From: Streptomyces sp. NBC_01210
GTDB taxonomy: Bacteria; Actinomycetota; Actinomycetes; Streptomycetales; Streptomycetaceae
Length of the DNA: 64,000 nucleotides
Assembly (NCBI RefSeq): GCF_036010325.1
Contig: NZ_CP108549.1
Coordinates: 8,494,001-8,558,000, forward strand
Reading direction: 5' to 3'
Below, one piece after another: positions 40,310 through 48,336 of this stretch. Under the pieces are notes generated by a model. That model was given only the letters and a program-made list of their open reading frames with translations. It was not told the origin of the DNA and made no database searches. Positions within the stretch are counted from its first letter, which is position 1. Each line of letters begins with the position of its first letter. The position numbers and the translations under genes were made by a program.

Positions 40310-41254
40310 TCACGGACGTGGGACCGGCAGTTGAGGGTCCGTAATACCGCCCGGTGCGGCGAAGCCGGCGATGTCCCAGCCGGCGCGTCGGGCTCCGGCC
40401 TGGTAGGCGCTTTCGTAGAAGGCGAGCACAACGGCGCGAGGATCGCTCTCGGCGCGGGCCGAGTCGTACGGCAGCACGGCCAGGTGACCGGTGTTGCGAG
40501 CAACCCAGTGTGCCGTAGCGGGCGTGAGCGGCTCCGCGGTCAGTTCCGCAGGCTCGGGGGCGGTGTAGGAGTAGAAGGCGGGCGCGGCGAATGCATCGTC
40601 ACCGAACCAGAATCCGAAGCTGATCAGCTCCCGGGAGTATGCCTCCCGTGTTACGGGATCGACCTGCGGCGGCTGGTCCATGTGCCCTCCGGAGAACCGG
40701 CTGTGGGCGATATCGAAGGTGTGCCAGAAATGGTGTACGGGGCTGACCTTTCCCGAAAAGCCGGCTGCGAATTCCTCCAGCACCAATGCCACCTGGCTGA
40801 GTACCTGCCAGTAGCGGTTGGCGAGCACGGGATCGTAGGCCGCATGCTCAGTGTCCTCGGCGAACGGCCGATCGGTATCGGGCAGGTCGAACGGCCGGGG
40901 AATGCTGATGCTCACCCGGACGCCCAGCGCGGCCATAGCCTCAAGGGTGCTGTGGTGGAAGGACGCCACCGACTGGCCCAGGAGCGGGACGGACGTTGCT
41001 CTGCCGTCCAAGGTCGCGAGGACCAGTTGATGGTCGACGAAGTCGAAGTCGATTGTGAAAACCGAATGACCGTCGACCTCTCGCATCGGACGTGTGGTGA
41101 CGCCGCGTCCGGTGAGGTGGAACGGAACGTTCCACCAGTGGTTGCGCCGAGCGCTCGAGGCGAGACGGATCTTGCCGACGACTTGCGCGAATCGGTGCAG
41201 CGTTTCTTTGGTTTCCTGCCACTCCGCGAGCGGCATTGGCGGGAACAGCTCCAT
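40310..41254 (-). CDS. DUF5996 family protein
   Basis: A 314-residue soluble protein of the DUF5996 family: WQETKETLHRFAQVVGKIRL, NHWWNVPFHLTGRGVTTRPM, FDLPDTDRPFAEDTEHAAYD, ANRYWQVLSQVALVLEEFAA GFSGKVSPVHHFWHTFDIAH, GFWFGDDAFAAPAFYSYTAP. Several conserved His/Trp/Asp residues suggest an enzyme, but none is characterised to my knowledge. The ATG at 41254 has GGAAGGGG upstream. It is divergent from the ligase gene. Confidence 0.82.
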   Translation of the reverse strand: MELFPPMPLAEWQETKETLHRFAQVVGKIRLASSARRNHWWNVPFHLTGRGVTTRPMREVDGHSVFTIDFDFVDHQLVLATLDGRATSVPLLGQSVASFHHSTLEAMAALGVRVSISIPRPFDLPDTDRPFAEDTEHAAYDPVLANRYWQVLSQVALVLEEFAAGFSGKVSPVHHFWHTFDIAHSRFSGGHMDQPPQVDPVTREAYSRELISFGFWFGDDAFAAPAFYSYTAPEPAELTAEPLTPATAHWVARNTGHLAVLPYDSARAESDPRAVVLAFYESAYQAGARRAGWDIAGFAAPGGITDPQLPVPRP

Positions 41255-41496
41255 CGCGTTCCCCTTCCTGCCCCGCGCTCCTGCGGCTGGGCAATTCCAT
41301 GATGACCATGGCTCGACACGTACGGCACCTCGTCGCGTAGGGGGACTGCTGGTCTCCGCAGCCCTACGTGCGGTCACGGTGCACGTCACGGGGCATACGG
41401 GTGGCCTACGCGCCCGTCTTGGCTGGTCCGGGCGGCGGGGGAGTGGGACGCTTGGAGCGGAGCGGGGGTGTCTGCCGAGGGGACTCGGGAGGGCCG

Positions 41497-42975
41497 ATGG
41501 GTCGAGATGTTCCGGCGATGGTGTTCACCCGTGAGGACCGCCGCCGTTACCGGATCAAGATGCAGGAGTGCCTCGACGCGTTCGCGCAGATGCTGCGTGA
41601 GGCACGATTCGAGTTCGAGCGGCCGCAGGTGGGTCTGGAGATCGAGCTGAATCTGGTGGACGCGAGCGGCGAGCCGGCCATGCGTAACACCGAGGTGCTG
41701 GAGGCGATCGCGGATGCGGCCTGGGCGACTGAACTGGGCCGGTTCAATCTGGAGATCAACATCCCGCCGCGGACCCTGACGGCCGGTGGTCCCGATGCGT
41801 GGGAGAAGGAGATCCGGGACGCCCTCAACCACGCAGAGGAGCGGGCTGCGGACGTCGGCGCGCATCTGATCATGGTGGGAATCCTGCCGACGCTTCGGCA
41901 GTCGGATGTGAGTGAGGCGGGACTGTCGGAGGACCCGCGGTACCGGCTGCTGAATGAGCAGGTGTTCGCGGCTCGGGGTGAGGATCTGCGGATCGAGGTG
42001 GACGGGGTGGACCGGTTGCGGACGTACGCGGACACCATCACGCCCGAGGCGGCATGCACGAGTACCCAGTTCCATCTACAGGTCTCGCCGGACGATTTCG
42101 CGGACTACTGGAACGCGGCGCAGGCGATCGCGGGGGTGCAGGTAGCCCTGGCTGCGAACTCGCCGTTCCTCTTCGGCAAGGAGCTCTGGCACGAGACGCG
42201 TATCCCGCTCTTCGAGCAGGCCACCGACACCCGGTCGGAAGAGATCAAGGTGCAGGGGGTGAGACCCCGGGTGTGGTTCGGAGAGCGGTGGATCAACAGC
42301 GTCTTCGATCTTTTCGAAGAGAACCTGCGCTACTTCCCCGCCCTGCTGCCCTTGTGCGACGACGAGGATCCGAAGGAGACACTGGACGGCGGAGACACGC
42401 CTGAACTGGCCGAGCTCACTCTGCAGAACGGCACGATCTACCGCTGGAACCGCCCGGTCTACGCCGTCGCCCACGACAGACCGCATTTGCGGGTGGAGAA
42501 CAGGGTGCTCCCCGCCGGTCCCACGGTTGCCGATGTCCTCGCGAATGGCGCCTTCTACTACGGGCTGACGCGCGGCCTGGTCGACGAGGAACGGCCGGTC
42601 TGGTCGCGGATGTCGTTCTCGGCAGCCGAGGACAACTTGCACGCCGCGGCGCGGCGGGGGATGGACGCGCGTCTGTACTGGCCCGGGATGGGCGAGGTGC
42701 CGGTGTCCGAACTGGTGCTGCGGCGTCTTCTTCCGCTGGCGCACCAGGGGCTGGAGCGCTGGGGCATGGACGCGGCGTGGCGGGAACCGCTGCTGGGGAT
42801 CATCGAACAGCGGTGCGTCACCGGCCGCAACGGCGCGGTGTGGCAGCAGGAGATGTTCCACCACATCGACGACTCCACCCACGTGGGGCGCCATGAAGCG
42901 TTGCGGCGGATGACACAGCAGTACATCGACTACATGCACCTCAACGCACCTGCACATACCTGGCCGGTCGAGTGA
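41497..42975 (+). CDS. Glutamate-cysteine ligase-family (GCS2-like) enzyme
   Basis: A 492-residue ATP-dependent carboxylate-amine ligase. RPQVGLEIELNLVD (metal/glutamate site), LGRFNLEINIPPR, THLQ-type STQFHLQVSPDDFADYW, and VRPRVWFGERW are the GCS2 landmarks. Related enzymes make gamma-glutamylcysteine (mycothiol/ergothioneine background) or other gamma-glutamyl amides; the substrate here is not certain. GGGAGG precedes the ATG at 41497. It is alone on its strand, with no ergothioneine genes nearby. Confidence 0.8.
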   Translation: MGRDVPAMVFTREDRRRYRIKMQECLDAFAQMLREARFEFERPQVGLEIELNLVDASGEPAMRNTEVLEAIADAAWATELGRFNLEINIPPRTLTAGGPDAWEKEIRDALNHAEERAADVGAHLIMVGILPTLRQSDVSEAGLSEDPRYRLLNEQVFAARGEDLRIEVDGVDRLRTYADTITPEAACTSTQFHLQVSPDDFADYWNAAQAIAGVQVALAANSPFLFGKELWHETRIPLFEQATDTRSEEIKVQGVRPRVWFGERWINSVFDLFEENLRYFPALLPLCDDEDPKETLDGGDTPELAELTLQNGTIYRWNRPVYAVAHDRPHLRVENRVLPAGPTVADVLANGAFYYGLTRGLVDEERPVWSRMSFSAAEDNLHAAARRGMDARLYWPGMGEVPVSELVLRRLLPLAHQGLERWGMDAAWREPLLGIIEQRCVTGRNGAVWQQEMFHHIDDSTHVGRHEALRRMTQQYIDYMHLNAPAHTWPVE

Positions 42976-43181
42976 TCCGCTGAGGCGTCGCGGGCCGGCT
43001 GCACCGCACAGGCACCCGTGCCCGACACCGGCACGCTCATGGACACGTCTGTGTCGTGTCCGGTCGGCTACCGTTTGTCACTGAATCGGTACTTCGGGCA
43101 CGTGGCTTCACGGCGGAAGGGCGCGCGCATGACCCTGATCCTGGCCGACGCTGCGGTCAGCGTGCCCGAAGACGGGTCGGC

Positions 43182-43739
43182 ATGACGACACCGGACCCGA
43201 AAGCGCGACCGGTCGCCCCCCAGCAGAACGCCGCCACGGCCGCCACCGCCGCCCGCGCCGGCGACACCGCGGCCGCACGGCTGAAGGAGCGGATCTACGC
43301 GACCATCACCCTGGCCGCCGTCGTGGTGACCCTTGCCGGGGCAGAGGAGTCCGACCACACCGAGGCGGCGCTCACCGTGGCGGTGACAGCGCTCGGGGTA
43401 TGGCTGGCCACGCTGGTCGCCGACGAGCAGGCGCACCGTGCCGTGACCGGGCGCAGCGCGAGCCGGGCGGAAATCCGGACGGGGTTGCATGTCTCCAGTC
43501 CGTTGCTGCTGAGCGCCGTGGGCCCACTGGCGCTGATCGGCATGTCGGCGCTGGGCGCGATGGATCTGGGCACCGCGCTGCTGACCAGCGCCGGGGTGGA
43601 AGTGGCGTCCCTGTTCCTGTGGGGCTGGCGGACCGGCCTGCGGATGGGCAATGGGCCGCTGAGCGCGCTCACTTCAGGCCTCTTGGACACTGCGATCGGC
43701 GTAGGGGTCGTGGGCGTGAAGCTCCTCGCGGGCCACTGA
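43182..43739 (+). CDS. Integral membrane protein of unknown function
   Basis: A 185-residue protein. After a polar 35-residue start there are about four membrane segments (IYATITLAAVVVTLAGA, ALTVAVTALGVWLATLVA, PLLLSAVGPLALIGMSALGA, LLTSAGVEVASLFLWGW) and a last one ending GVVGVKLLAGH. It resembles small Streptomyces membrane proteins without assigned role. A trace of the same C-terminal end occurs at 55359-55382, so a lost paralogue may have stood there. Confidence 0.72.
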   Translation: MTTPDPKARPVAPQQNAATAATAARAGDTAAARLKERIYATITLAAVVVTLAGAEESDHTEAALTVAVTALGVWLATLVADEQAHRAVTGRSASRAEIRTGLHVSSPLLLSAVGPLALIGMSALGAMDLGTALLTSAGVEVASLFLWGWRTGLRMGNGPLSALTSGLLDTAIGVGVVGVKLLAGH

Positions 43740-43827
43740 GAGTGCTGTCGGATGAAGCCGTCGTGAGCCGGCGAGAAGAGGGCTCCGAGCGTGGCCCGTC
43801 GGAGCCCTCAGCGCTATCCGGTCTCAG

Positions 43828-44136
43828 TCATATGTGCGCCGCTGCCCCGAGCTGTGCCGAGGCTGTTTGCAGCGGGGTGAGGACGGGGGGATGGACGACT
43901 GCGGGGGCGGTGTGGCAGGTGAAGCCGAGGCGGGTGAGAGCCCTGGTTACTTCACCGGCGGTGAAATCGCGGCGATCCTGTCCGGTGATCACTTCGCCCA
44001 CCTGCTTGACGGGGAACGTGCGGCGGCCGATGGTCACGGACTCACCCGTGACGGGCTCGGGCTTGATGCCCTTCATCGATTGCTGCACGTCACTCTTGAC
44101 CAGGTCGAAGGGGAAGCGGGCGATGACGCAGCGCAT
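43828..44136 (-). CDS. SCO5918-family protein
   Basis: A 102-residue protein of the Streptomyces SCO5918 family: MRCVIARFPFDLVKSDVQQS MKGIKPEPVTGESVTIGRRT FPVKQVGEVITGQDRRDFTA GEVTRALTRLGFTC. Small, basic and probably RNA- or protein-binding; function unknown. As in Streptomyces coelicolor it lies downstream of a DEAD-box helicase and cold-shock protein gene, so it probably belongs to the same cold/RNA response group. Confidence 0.85.
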   Translation of the reverse strand: MRCVIARFPFDLVKSDVQQSMKGIKPEPVTGESVTIGRRTFPVKQVGEVITGQDRRDFTAGEVTRALTRLGFTCHTAPAVVHPPVLTPLQTASAQLGAAAHI

Positions 44137-44190
44137 AGTGCCTCAACAGGGTTGGAGGGAAGAGCGGACACGGCCGGCCGGCCGGGGAGA

Positions 44191-44589
44191 TCAGTGTGCG
44201 AGGGCGAGGACGCCGAGGATGTACCCGTCCTCGTCGACCACGGGCGAGGCGCCGAGTTCACGGGCCCGCATGGCGTATTCCGCTTCGGTCAGCGACGTTT
44301 CGGACAGAGTGAACGGTCCCCGGTCGTGGACGATGTCCCGCAACCGCGTGTCCTCCGCGTACCAGGAGCCACTGCGGTACGCGGTGAGCTGGGCCCGTGA
44401 GACCAGACCGGCACAGCGATCGTCCTCACCGCGGACGATCAGGTGCCCCACGCCGGCGCCGATGAGGACGGACAGGGCGACGTCGACGATCATGTCATCG
44501 CCGACCTGCGGTCCGGGTGTGGTCATGGCGTCGGCGGCAGTCAGCTCGATGCGGGCCGTCTGCCGTGGCTGCGTGAGAATCAGCGTCAA
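44191..44589 (-). CDS. CBS-domain protein
   Basis: A 132-residue protein consisting of a CBS pair: TAADAMTTPGPQVGDDMIVD VALSVLIGAGVGHLIVRGED, GLVSRAQLTAY, then LRDIVHDRGPFTLSETSLTE, AEYAMRARELGASPVVDEDG YILGVLAL. CBS pairs bind adenine nucleotides and sense energy state. It lies between the DEAD-box gene and the SCO5918-like gene on the same strand and is probably cotranscribed. Confidence 0.88.
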   Translation of the reverse strand: MTLILTQPRQTARIELTAADAMTTPGPQVGDDMIVDVALSVLIGAGVGHLIVRGEDDRCAGLVSRAQLTAYRSGSWYAEDTRLRDIVHDRGPFTLSETSLTEAEYAMRARELGASPVVDEDGYILGVLALAH

Positions 44590-44648
44590 GGGACACCTTT
44601 CGTGTTCGGTGGATCAATGGGCCGAGTGCGACTGCCAGGGCTGTGATT

Positions 44649-46196
44649 TCATGCGGCGCTTCTGAACGAGGACTGGCGTTGTGAGGTGCCCGTCCGCCCC
44701 TGGGATGCAGCGGGGGAGCGGCGGGTCTGGGCGGGGCGGCTGCGCCGGCTGCGGGACGACGAGGCGCCGCGCTTCGCTCGCTCCGCCACGGGTGCGGTGA
44801 TGGTGACAGGTACACCGGAGGGGGGCTGGGCGCCGGTGATGCGGCTGAGTTCGGCTTCGCCGGAGCGGACGTGGGTGGTGTGCGGGGTGATGCCGGCGTC
44901 TGCCATGAGGCGTGCCATGTCGCGGCGCTGGTTGGGCAGGACCAGGGTGACGACGCTGCCGGACTCGCCGGCGCGGGCGGTGCGGCCGCCGCGGTGCAGG
45001 TAGTCCTTGTGGTCGCTGGGCGGGTCGACGTTGACGACGAGGTCGAGGTTGTCGACGTGGATGCCGCGGGCTGCGACGTTGGTGGCCACCAGCGCGGTGA
45101 CGTGGCCGGTCTTGAACTGGGCCAGGGTGCGGTTGCGCTGGGGCTGGGACTTGCCGCCGTGCAGCGCGGCGGCGCGTACGCCGCTGTTGAGCAGGTGCTT
45201 GGTGAGCTGGTCCACGGCGTGCTTGGTGTCCAGGAACATGATCACGCGGCCGTCGCGGGCTGCGATCTCGGTGGTGGTGGCGTACTTGTCGGCGCCGTGG
45301 ACATGCAGGACGTGGTGCTCCATCGTGGTGACCGCGCCCGCGGAGGGGTCGACGGAGTGGACCACCGGGTCGTGGAGGTAGCGGCGCACCAGCAGGTCGA
45401 CATTGCGGTCCAGGGTGGCCGAGAACAGCATCCGCTGGCCCTCGGGGCGTACCTGGTCGAGGAGTTCGGTGACCTGGGGCATGAACCCCATGTCGGCCAT
45501 CTGGTCGGCTTCGTCCAGGACGGTGATGTCCACCCGGTCCAGACGGCAGTCCTTGCGCTCGATAAGGTCCTTGAGGCGGCCCGGCGTCGCCACCACGACC
45601 TCGGCCCCGGCGCGCAGCGCACTGGCCTGGCGGCCGATCGACATACCGCCGACCACGGTGGCCAGTCGCAGCTTCAGCGACCGGGCGTAGGGGGTGAGCG
45701 CGTCGGTGACCTGCTGAGCCAGCTCGCGGGTGGGAACCAGGACCAGCGCCAGCGGCTGACGGGGCTCGGCACGCCTGCCCTCGGTACGGGCCAGCAACGC
45801 CAGACCGAAGGCGAGCGTCTTGCCCGAACCGGTACGCCCGCGGCCCAGCACGTCCCGGCCGGCCAGGGAGTTCGGCAGCGTCGCCGCCTGGATCGGGAAC
45901 GGCACGGTCACCCCCTCGGTGCGAAGCGCCGCCAGCAGGGGTGCGGGTATATCCAGTTCGGCGAAGGCTTCGACGGCGGGCAGCGCCGGTGTGATGCTGA
46001 CAGGCAGCGCGAACTCCCCCTGCAGTGCGGCGGGACGACGCCCGTAGCCGCCGGAACGGCGCGGGGCCGCCGAGCGGCCCGGAGCTCCCTGGCGTCCCTG
46101 CGGCTGCGAACGGAAGCCGTCGCCTCTGCCGGAGCCGGCGTTGCCGCCCTTGCGGGTGCGGGAGTAGCGGTCGTTCGTGCGAGCTGAGCGGTTCAT
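44649..46196 (-). CDS. DEAD-box RNA helicase
   Basis: A 515-residue helicase with all core motifs: Q motif (VPFPIQAATLP), I GRTGSGKT, Ia PTRELAQQV, Ib TPGRLKDL, II DEAD in VLDEADQM, III SAT in LFSATLD, IV MFLDTKHA, V ARGIHVDNLDLVVNVDPP, VI HRGGRTARAG. The first 60 residues are Arg/Gly-rich, the last 60 Arg/Ser-rich; both likely bind RNA. With the cold-shock gene upstream it probably unwinds mRNA and ribosomal RNA at low temperature. GGAAGG precedes the ATG at 46196, partly enclosed by a leader hairpin. Confidence 0.93.
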   Translation of the reverse strand: MNRSARTNDRYSRTRKGGNAGSGRGDGFRSQPQGRQGAPGRSAAPRRSGGYGRRPAALQGEFALPVSITPALPAVEAFAELDIPAPLLAALRTEGVTVPFPIQAATLPNSLAGRDVLGRGRTGSGKTLAFGLALLARTEGRRAEPRQPLALVLVPTRELAQQVTDALTPYARSLKLRLATVVGGMSIGRQASALRAGAEVVVATPGRLKDLIERKDCRLDRVDITVLDEADQMADMGFMPQVTELLDQVRPEGQRMLFSATLDRNVDLLVRRYLHDPVVHSVDPSAGAVTTMEHHVLHVHGADKYATTTEIAARDGRVIMFLDTKHAVDQLTKHLLNSGVRAAALHGGKSQPQRNRTLAQFKTGHVTALVATNVAARGIHVDNLDLVVNVDPPSDHKDYLHRGGRTARAGESGSVVTLVLPNQRRDMARLMADAGITPHTTHVRSGEAELSRITGAQPPSGVPVTITAPVAERAKRGASSSRSRRSRPAQTRRSPAASQGRTGTSQRQSSFRSAA

Positions 46197-46202
46197 GTAG
46201 AA

Positions 46203-46229
46203 CCTTCCTCGATATGGCACGTATCGAGG
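46203..46229 (-). promoter_or_regulatory. Leader hairpin overlapping the helicase ribosome site
   Basis: Perfect 8-base arms cctcgata (46207-46214) and tatcgagg (46222-46229) around seven bases. In the helicase mRNA the 3' arm ends in GAGG, directly continuous with the ribosome site GGAAGG, so the stem would hide part of it. It could make translation respond to temperature or to the helicase itself. Confidence 0.5.
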
Positions 46230-46501
46230 GATTCTCGGCAGCAATGAGCGCCACAGAAATCGCAAGAACGAGCCGAAGCAAAAACTGAAGACGAAGTCCG
46301 ACCGCCACGAAAGAAACGGGGGCCGGTACGTCAAAATGACTGACATGCGCCAGGGCGTGGGATGCCGAATCAGGGAAATCGGGCGGGCCTGTGACCGGCA
46401 GGAGCCGTGGACGGATCGACTGCCGTACGGTGAGAAAACGTATTGTCTCTCGCCTCGCGTGAAGCCACTGCGGCCCTGGCTGAAACCCGGAAAAAGTAAC
46501 G

Positions 46502-46537
46502 AGCTGGGGCCCGCACCCCAAGGTGCGGGCCCCAGCT
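46502..46537 (-). terminator. Strong hairpin terminator after the cold-shock gene
   Basis: A perfect 16-base stem agctggggcccgcacc / ggtgcgggccccagct with a ccaa loop. It begins 19 bases after the cold-shock gene stop and lies between that gene and the helicase leader, so the two genes probably have separate or attenuated transcripts. Confidence 0.85.
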
Positions 46538-46555
46538 GCGTCGTGCGTGTCAGCG

Positions 46556-46759
46556 TCAGGCGGGAACGATGTTCTCGGCCTGCGGGCCCTTCTGGCCCTG
46601 CGTGACGTCGAAGTTCACCTTCTGGCCCTCCTGCAGCTCACGGAAGCCCTGGGCGGCGATGTTCGAGTAGTGGGCGAACACGTCAGCGCCGCCGCCGTCC
46701 TGCTCGATGAAGCCGAAACCCTTTTCCGCGTTGAACCACTTGACGGTGCCAGTAGCCAT
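46556..46759 (-). CDS. csp: Cold-shock protein (CspA family)
   Basis: A 67-residue single cold-shock domain: [20 protein letters not shown] (RNP1 KGFGFI), [20 protein letters not shown] (RNP2 VFAHYS), [20 protein letters not shown]. It binds single-stranded nucleic acid as an RNA chaperone or antiterminator. GGAG lies seven bases before the ATG. The leader of about 180 bases is unusually long and structured, and a strong terminator follows. Confidence 0.95.
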   Translation of the reverse strand: MATGTVKWFNAEKGFGFIEQDGGGADVFAHYSNIAAQGFRELQEGQKVNFDVTQGQKGPQAENIVPA

Positions 46760-46940
46760 GTCATATCTCCTTCGGGGCAGTGCCCGGTGCCCGCACTGTG
46801 CGAGCTCCGCGTCGCCGCGATGATTGCCCCGTCCGGAAAGTATCCGGCAATACAGAAGTGCACGCTCCGGAATTAACGCCGGTACGAGCACTTGAAGTCT
46901 TTGGGAACCACAACTGCAACTGAGAACAACGGTAGCACGG
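46760..46940 (-). promoter_or_regulatory. Long structured leader of the cold-shock gene
   Basis: About 180 bases between the cold-shock ATG and any upstream gene. On the mRNA strand there are small hairpins (CCGGATACTTTCCGG near 46835-46850; GTACCGGCG...TTCCGGAG near 46866-46885) in a sequence richer in A/T than the surroundings. Cold-shock genes typically have long leaders that refold at low temperature. The exact transcription start is not determinable here. Confidence 0.4.
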
Positions 46941-47188
46941 CGCAAGCGGCCGGGCGCGGCGAGTAATATCACTCCGCCCGCCGTGCCATAAACCCTCATC
47001 GCGCATTGGCCGAATATCTGTGCCTGCGGCAATAGATACTCGAGTGCGCGGAGCGCATGGGGGCGGAACGGAGGGAGCCGCCGAGGCGGTGTCGGGCGTG
47101 GAAACGCGGCCTCTTCGCCGGGCCGGCGAACAGCACGCCTGTCCGGCCTTCGTGGCCGGGGCGAGGGTTCGCCGATGCTCAGGCGCAG

Positions 47189-47539
47189 TCAGGAGCCGAC
47201 TGCCCCGCCCGAGTCTGCCGTGGGCCGGCGCAGTTCCTCGTTGATGCGCAGGGCTTCCTCGAGCTGGTCTTCCAGAATGACGATGCGGCAGGCTGCGTCG
47301 ATCGGTGTCCCGCTGTCGACCAGTTCGCGTGCGCGAGCGGCGATGCGCAGTTGGTAGCGGGAGTAGCGGCGATGGCCGCCTTCGGATCGCAGTGGGGTGA
47401 TCAGACGGGCTTCGCCGACGGCCCGGAGGAAGCCGGGCGTGGCGCCGATCATTTCGGCGGCGCGACCCATGGTGTAGGCGGGGTAGTCGTCATCATCGAA
47501 TCGGTCGCTGGTGGTGTGCGGTGGAGTTTCTGGGGGCAT
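47189..47539 (-). CDS. MerR-like helix-turn-helix protein
   Basis: A 116-residue protein. Residues about 20-75 form a MerR-like winged helix (YTMGRAAEMIGATPGFLRAV GEARLITPLRSEGGHRRYSR YQLRIAARARELVD), followed by a helical arm (IVILEDQLEEALRINEELRR). The acidic N-terminus (DRFDDDD) is unusual. This type is common beside cold-shock and helicase genes in Streptomyces. The ATG at 47539 has AGAGG upstream. Target unknown; the adjacent cold-shock block is an obvious guess. Confidence 0.8.
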   Translation of the reverse strand: MPPETPPHTTSDRFDDDDYPAYTMGRAAEMIGATPGFLRAVGEARLITPLRSEGGHRRYSRYQLRIAARARELVDSGTPIDAACRIVILEDQLEEALRINEELRRPTADSGGAVGS

Positions 47540-48336
47540 TTGCACCTCTTTCTGGAACGCGCGTCGAGGGGCCCCGGCGCGTACACGCCAGGGCCCCGAG
47601 GGGTATCAACACCATCTGCCGGCGCTGTGCGCTGGCTTTCTTGTTCCGCGTGTCCGTCCCTGAGGGCGGAGGTGCGGGGATCGCGGATGCGTGACCGGGG
47701 ACCACCTTCCAATCGGGGCCTGCGGTACCCGGGCGTACTGGATCCTCGCCCGGGCGATCCTGATGGCGTCTGCTCCTCTCTGGTTGTGTCGTACTGCTCT
47801 GAGAACTGCGGTACTGCAGGGCGAGCCCGGAGGCCGCCCGGGCCGACTCTGTCGCGTGCGCTGACTTCGTCGGCTACGCGAGAAACTCTAACCGTGAAGG
47901 CGGGTAATTTCTACCCTGGACGCGATAGATTTTCCTGGTCCTGGAGAGAAAATATCGTCGCACTGCTGCAGCGGTCCGAAGCCGGGCCACCGGCCCAGGC
48001 GGTGTACAGGAGCAGGAAGGCAGGACCTGCCGGTCTCCGGCGGTTGGGAGAGGGGGAGGGCTCCGGCGGGTTCAAGTACGGACATCGGCACCAGTTGGCG
48101 GTGCGCCACTTGTGGCATTCATCGAATGCCGCAGTCGCGCTTGCCGCTGATGCAGCACCTCCACGGTGCAGACACGGGCACGGGGGCGGCCGTCGGTGAC
48201 GACTTACCCACGGAAACATCTTTCCCTGCTGATCCGGCTGCTTCACTATGGGCTCTTGTTTCCTGCTGGTAACAACGGCGTGTTTCCGCCTGGGCAGGTG
48301 GGTCGGTCGCGCGGTAGTGAACGAGGAGTCAACAGG
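47540..48336. other. Long intergenic region
   Basis: About 800 bases between divergent genes. No frame shows recognisable coding. A small palindrome gggta-atttc-taccc is at 47902-47916 in an AT-richer stretch (47880-47950) that may be promoter. On the right side, closer to 48280-48336, lies the leader of the lectin-domain gene with a GAGGAG ribosome site. Confidence 0.4.

Noticed and set aside
44871..46187. A 438-residue Val/Gly-rich plus-strand frame opposite the DEAD-box gene
   Set aside because: It mirrors the helicase, whose full motif set is on the minus strand.
47902..47916. Palindrome gggta-atttc-taccc as two divergent stress-sigma -10 boxes
   Set aside because: No GNNT element lies at 14-16 bases on either side; it may still be an operator, but evidence is thin.
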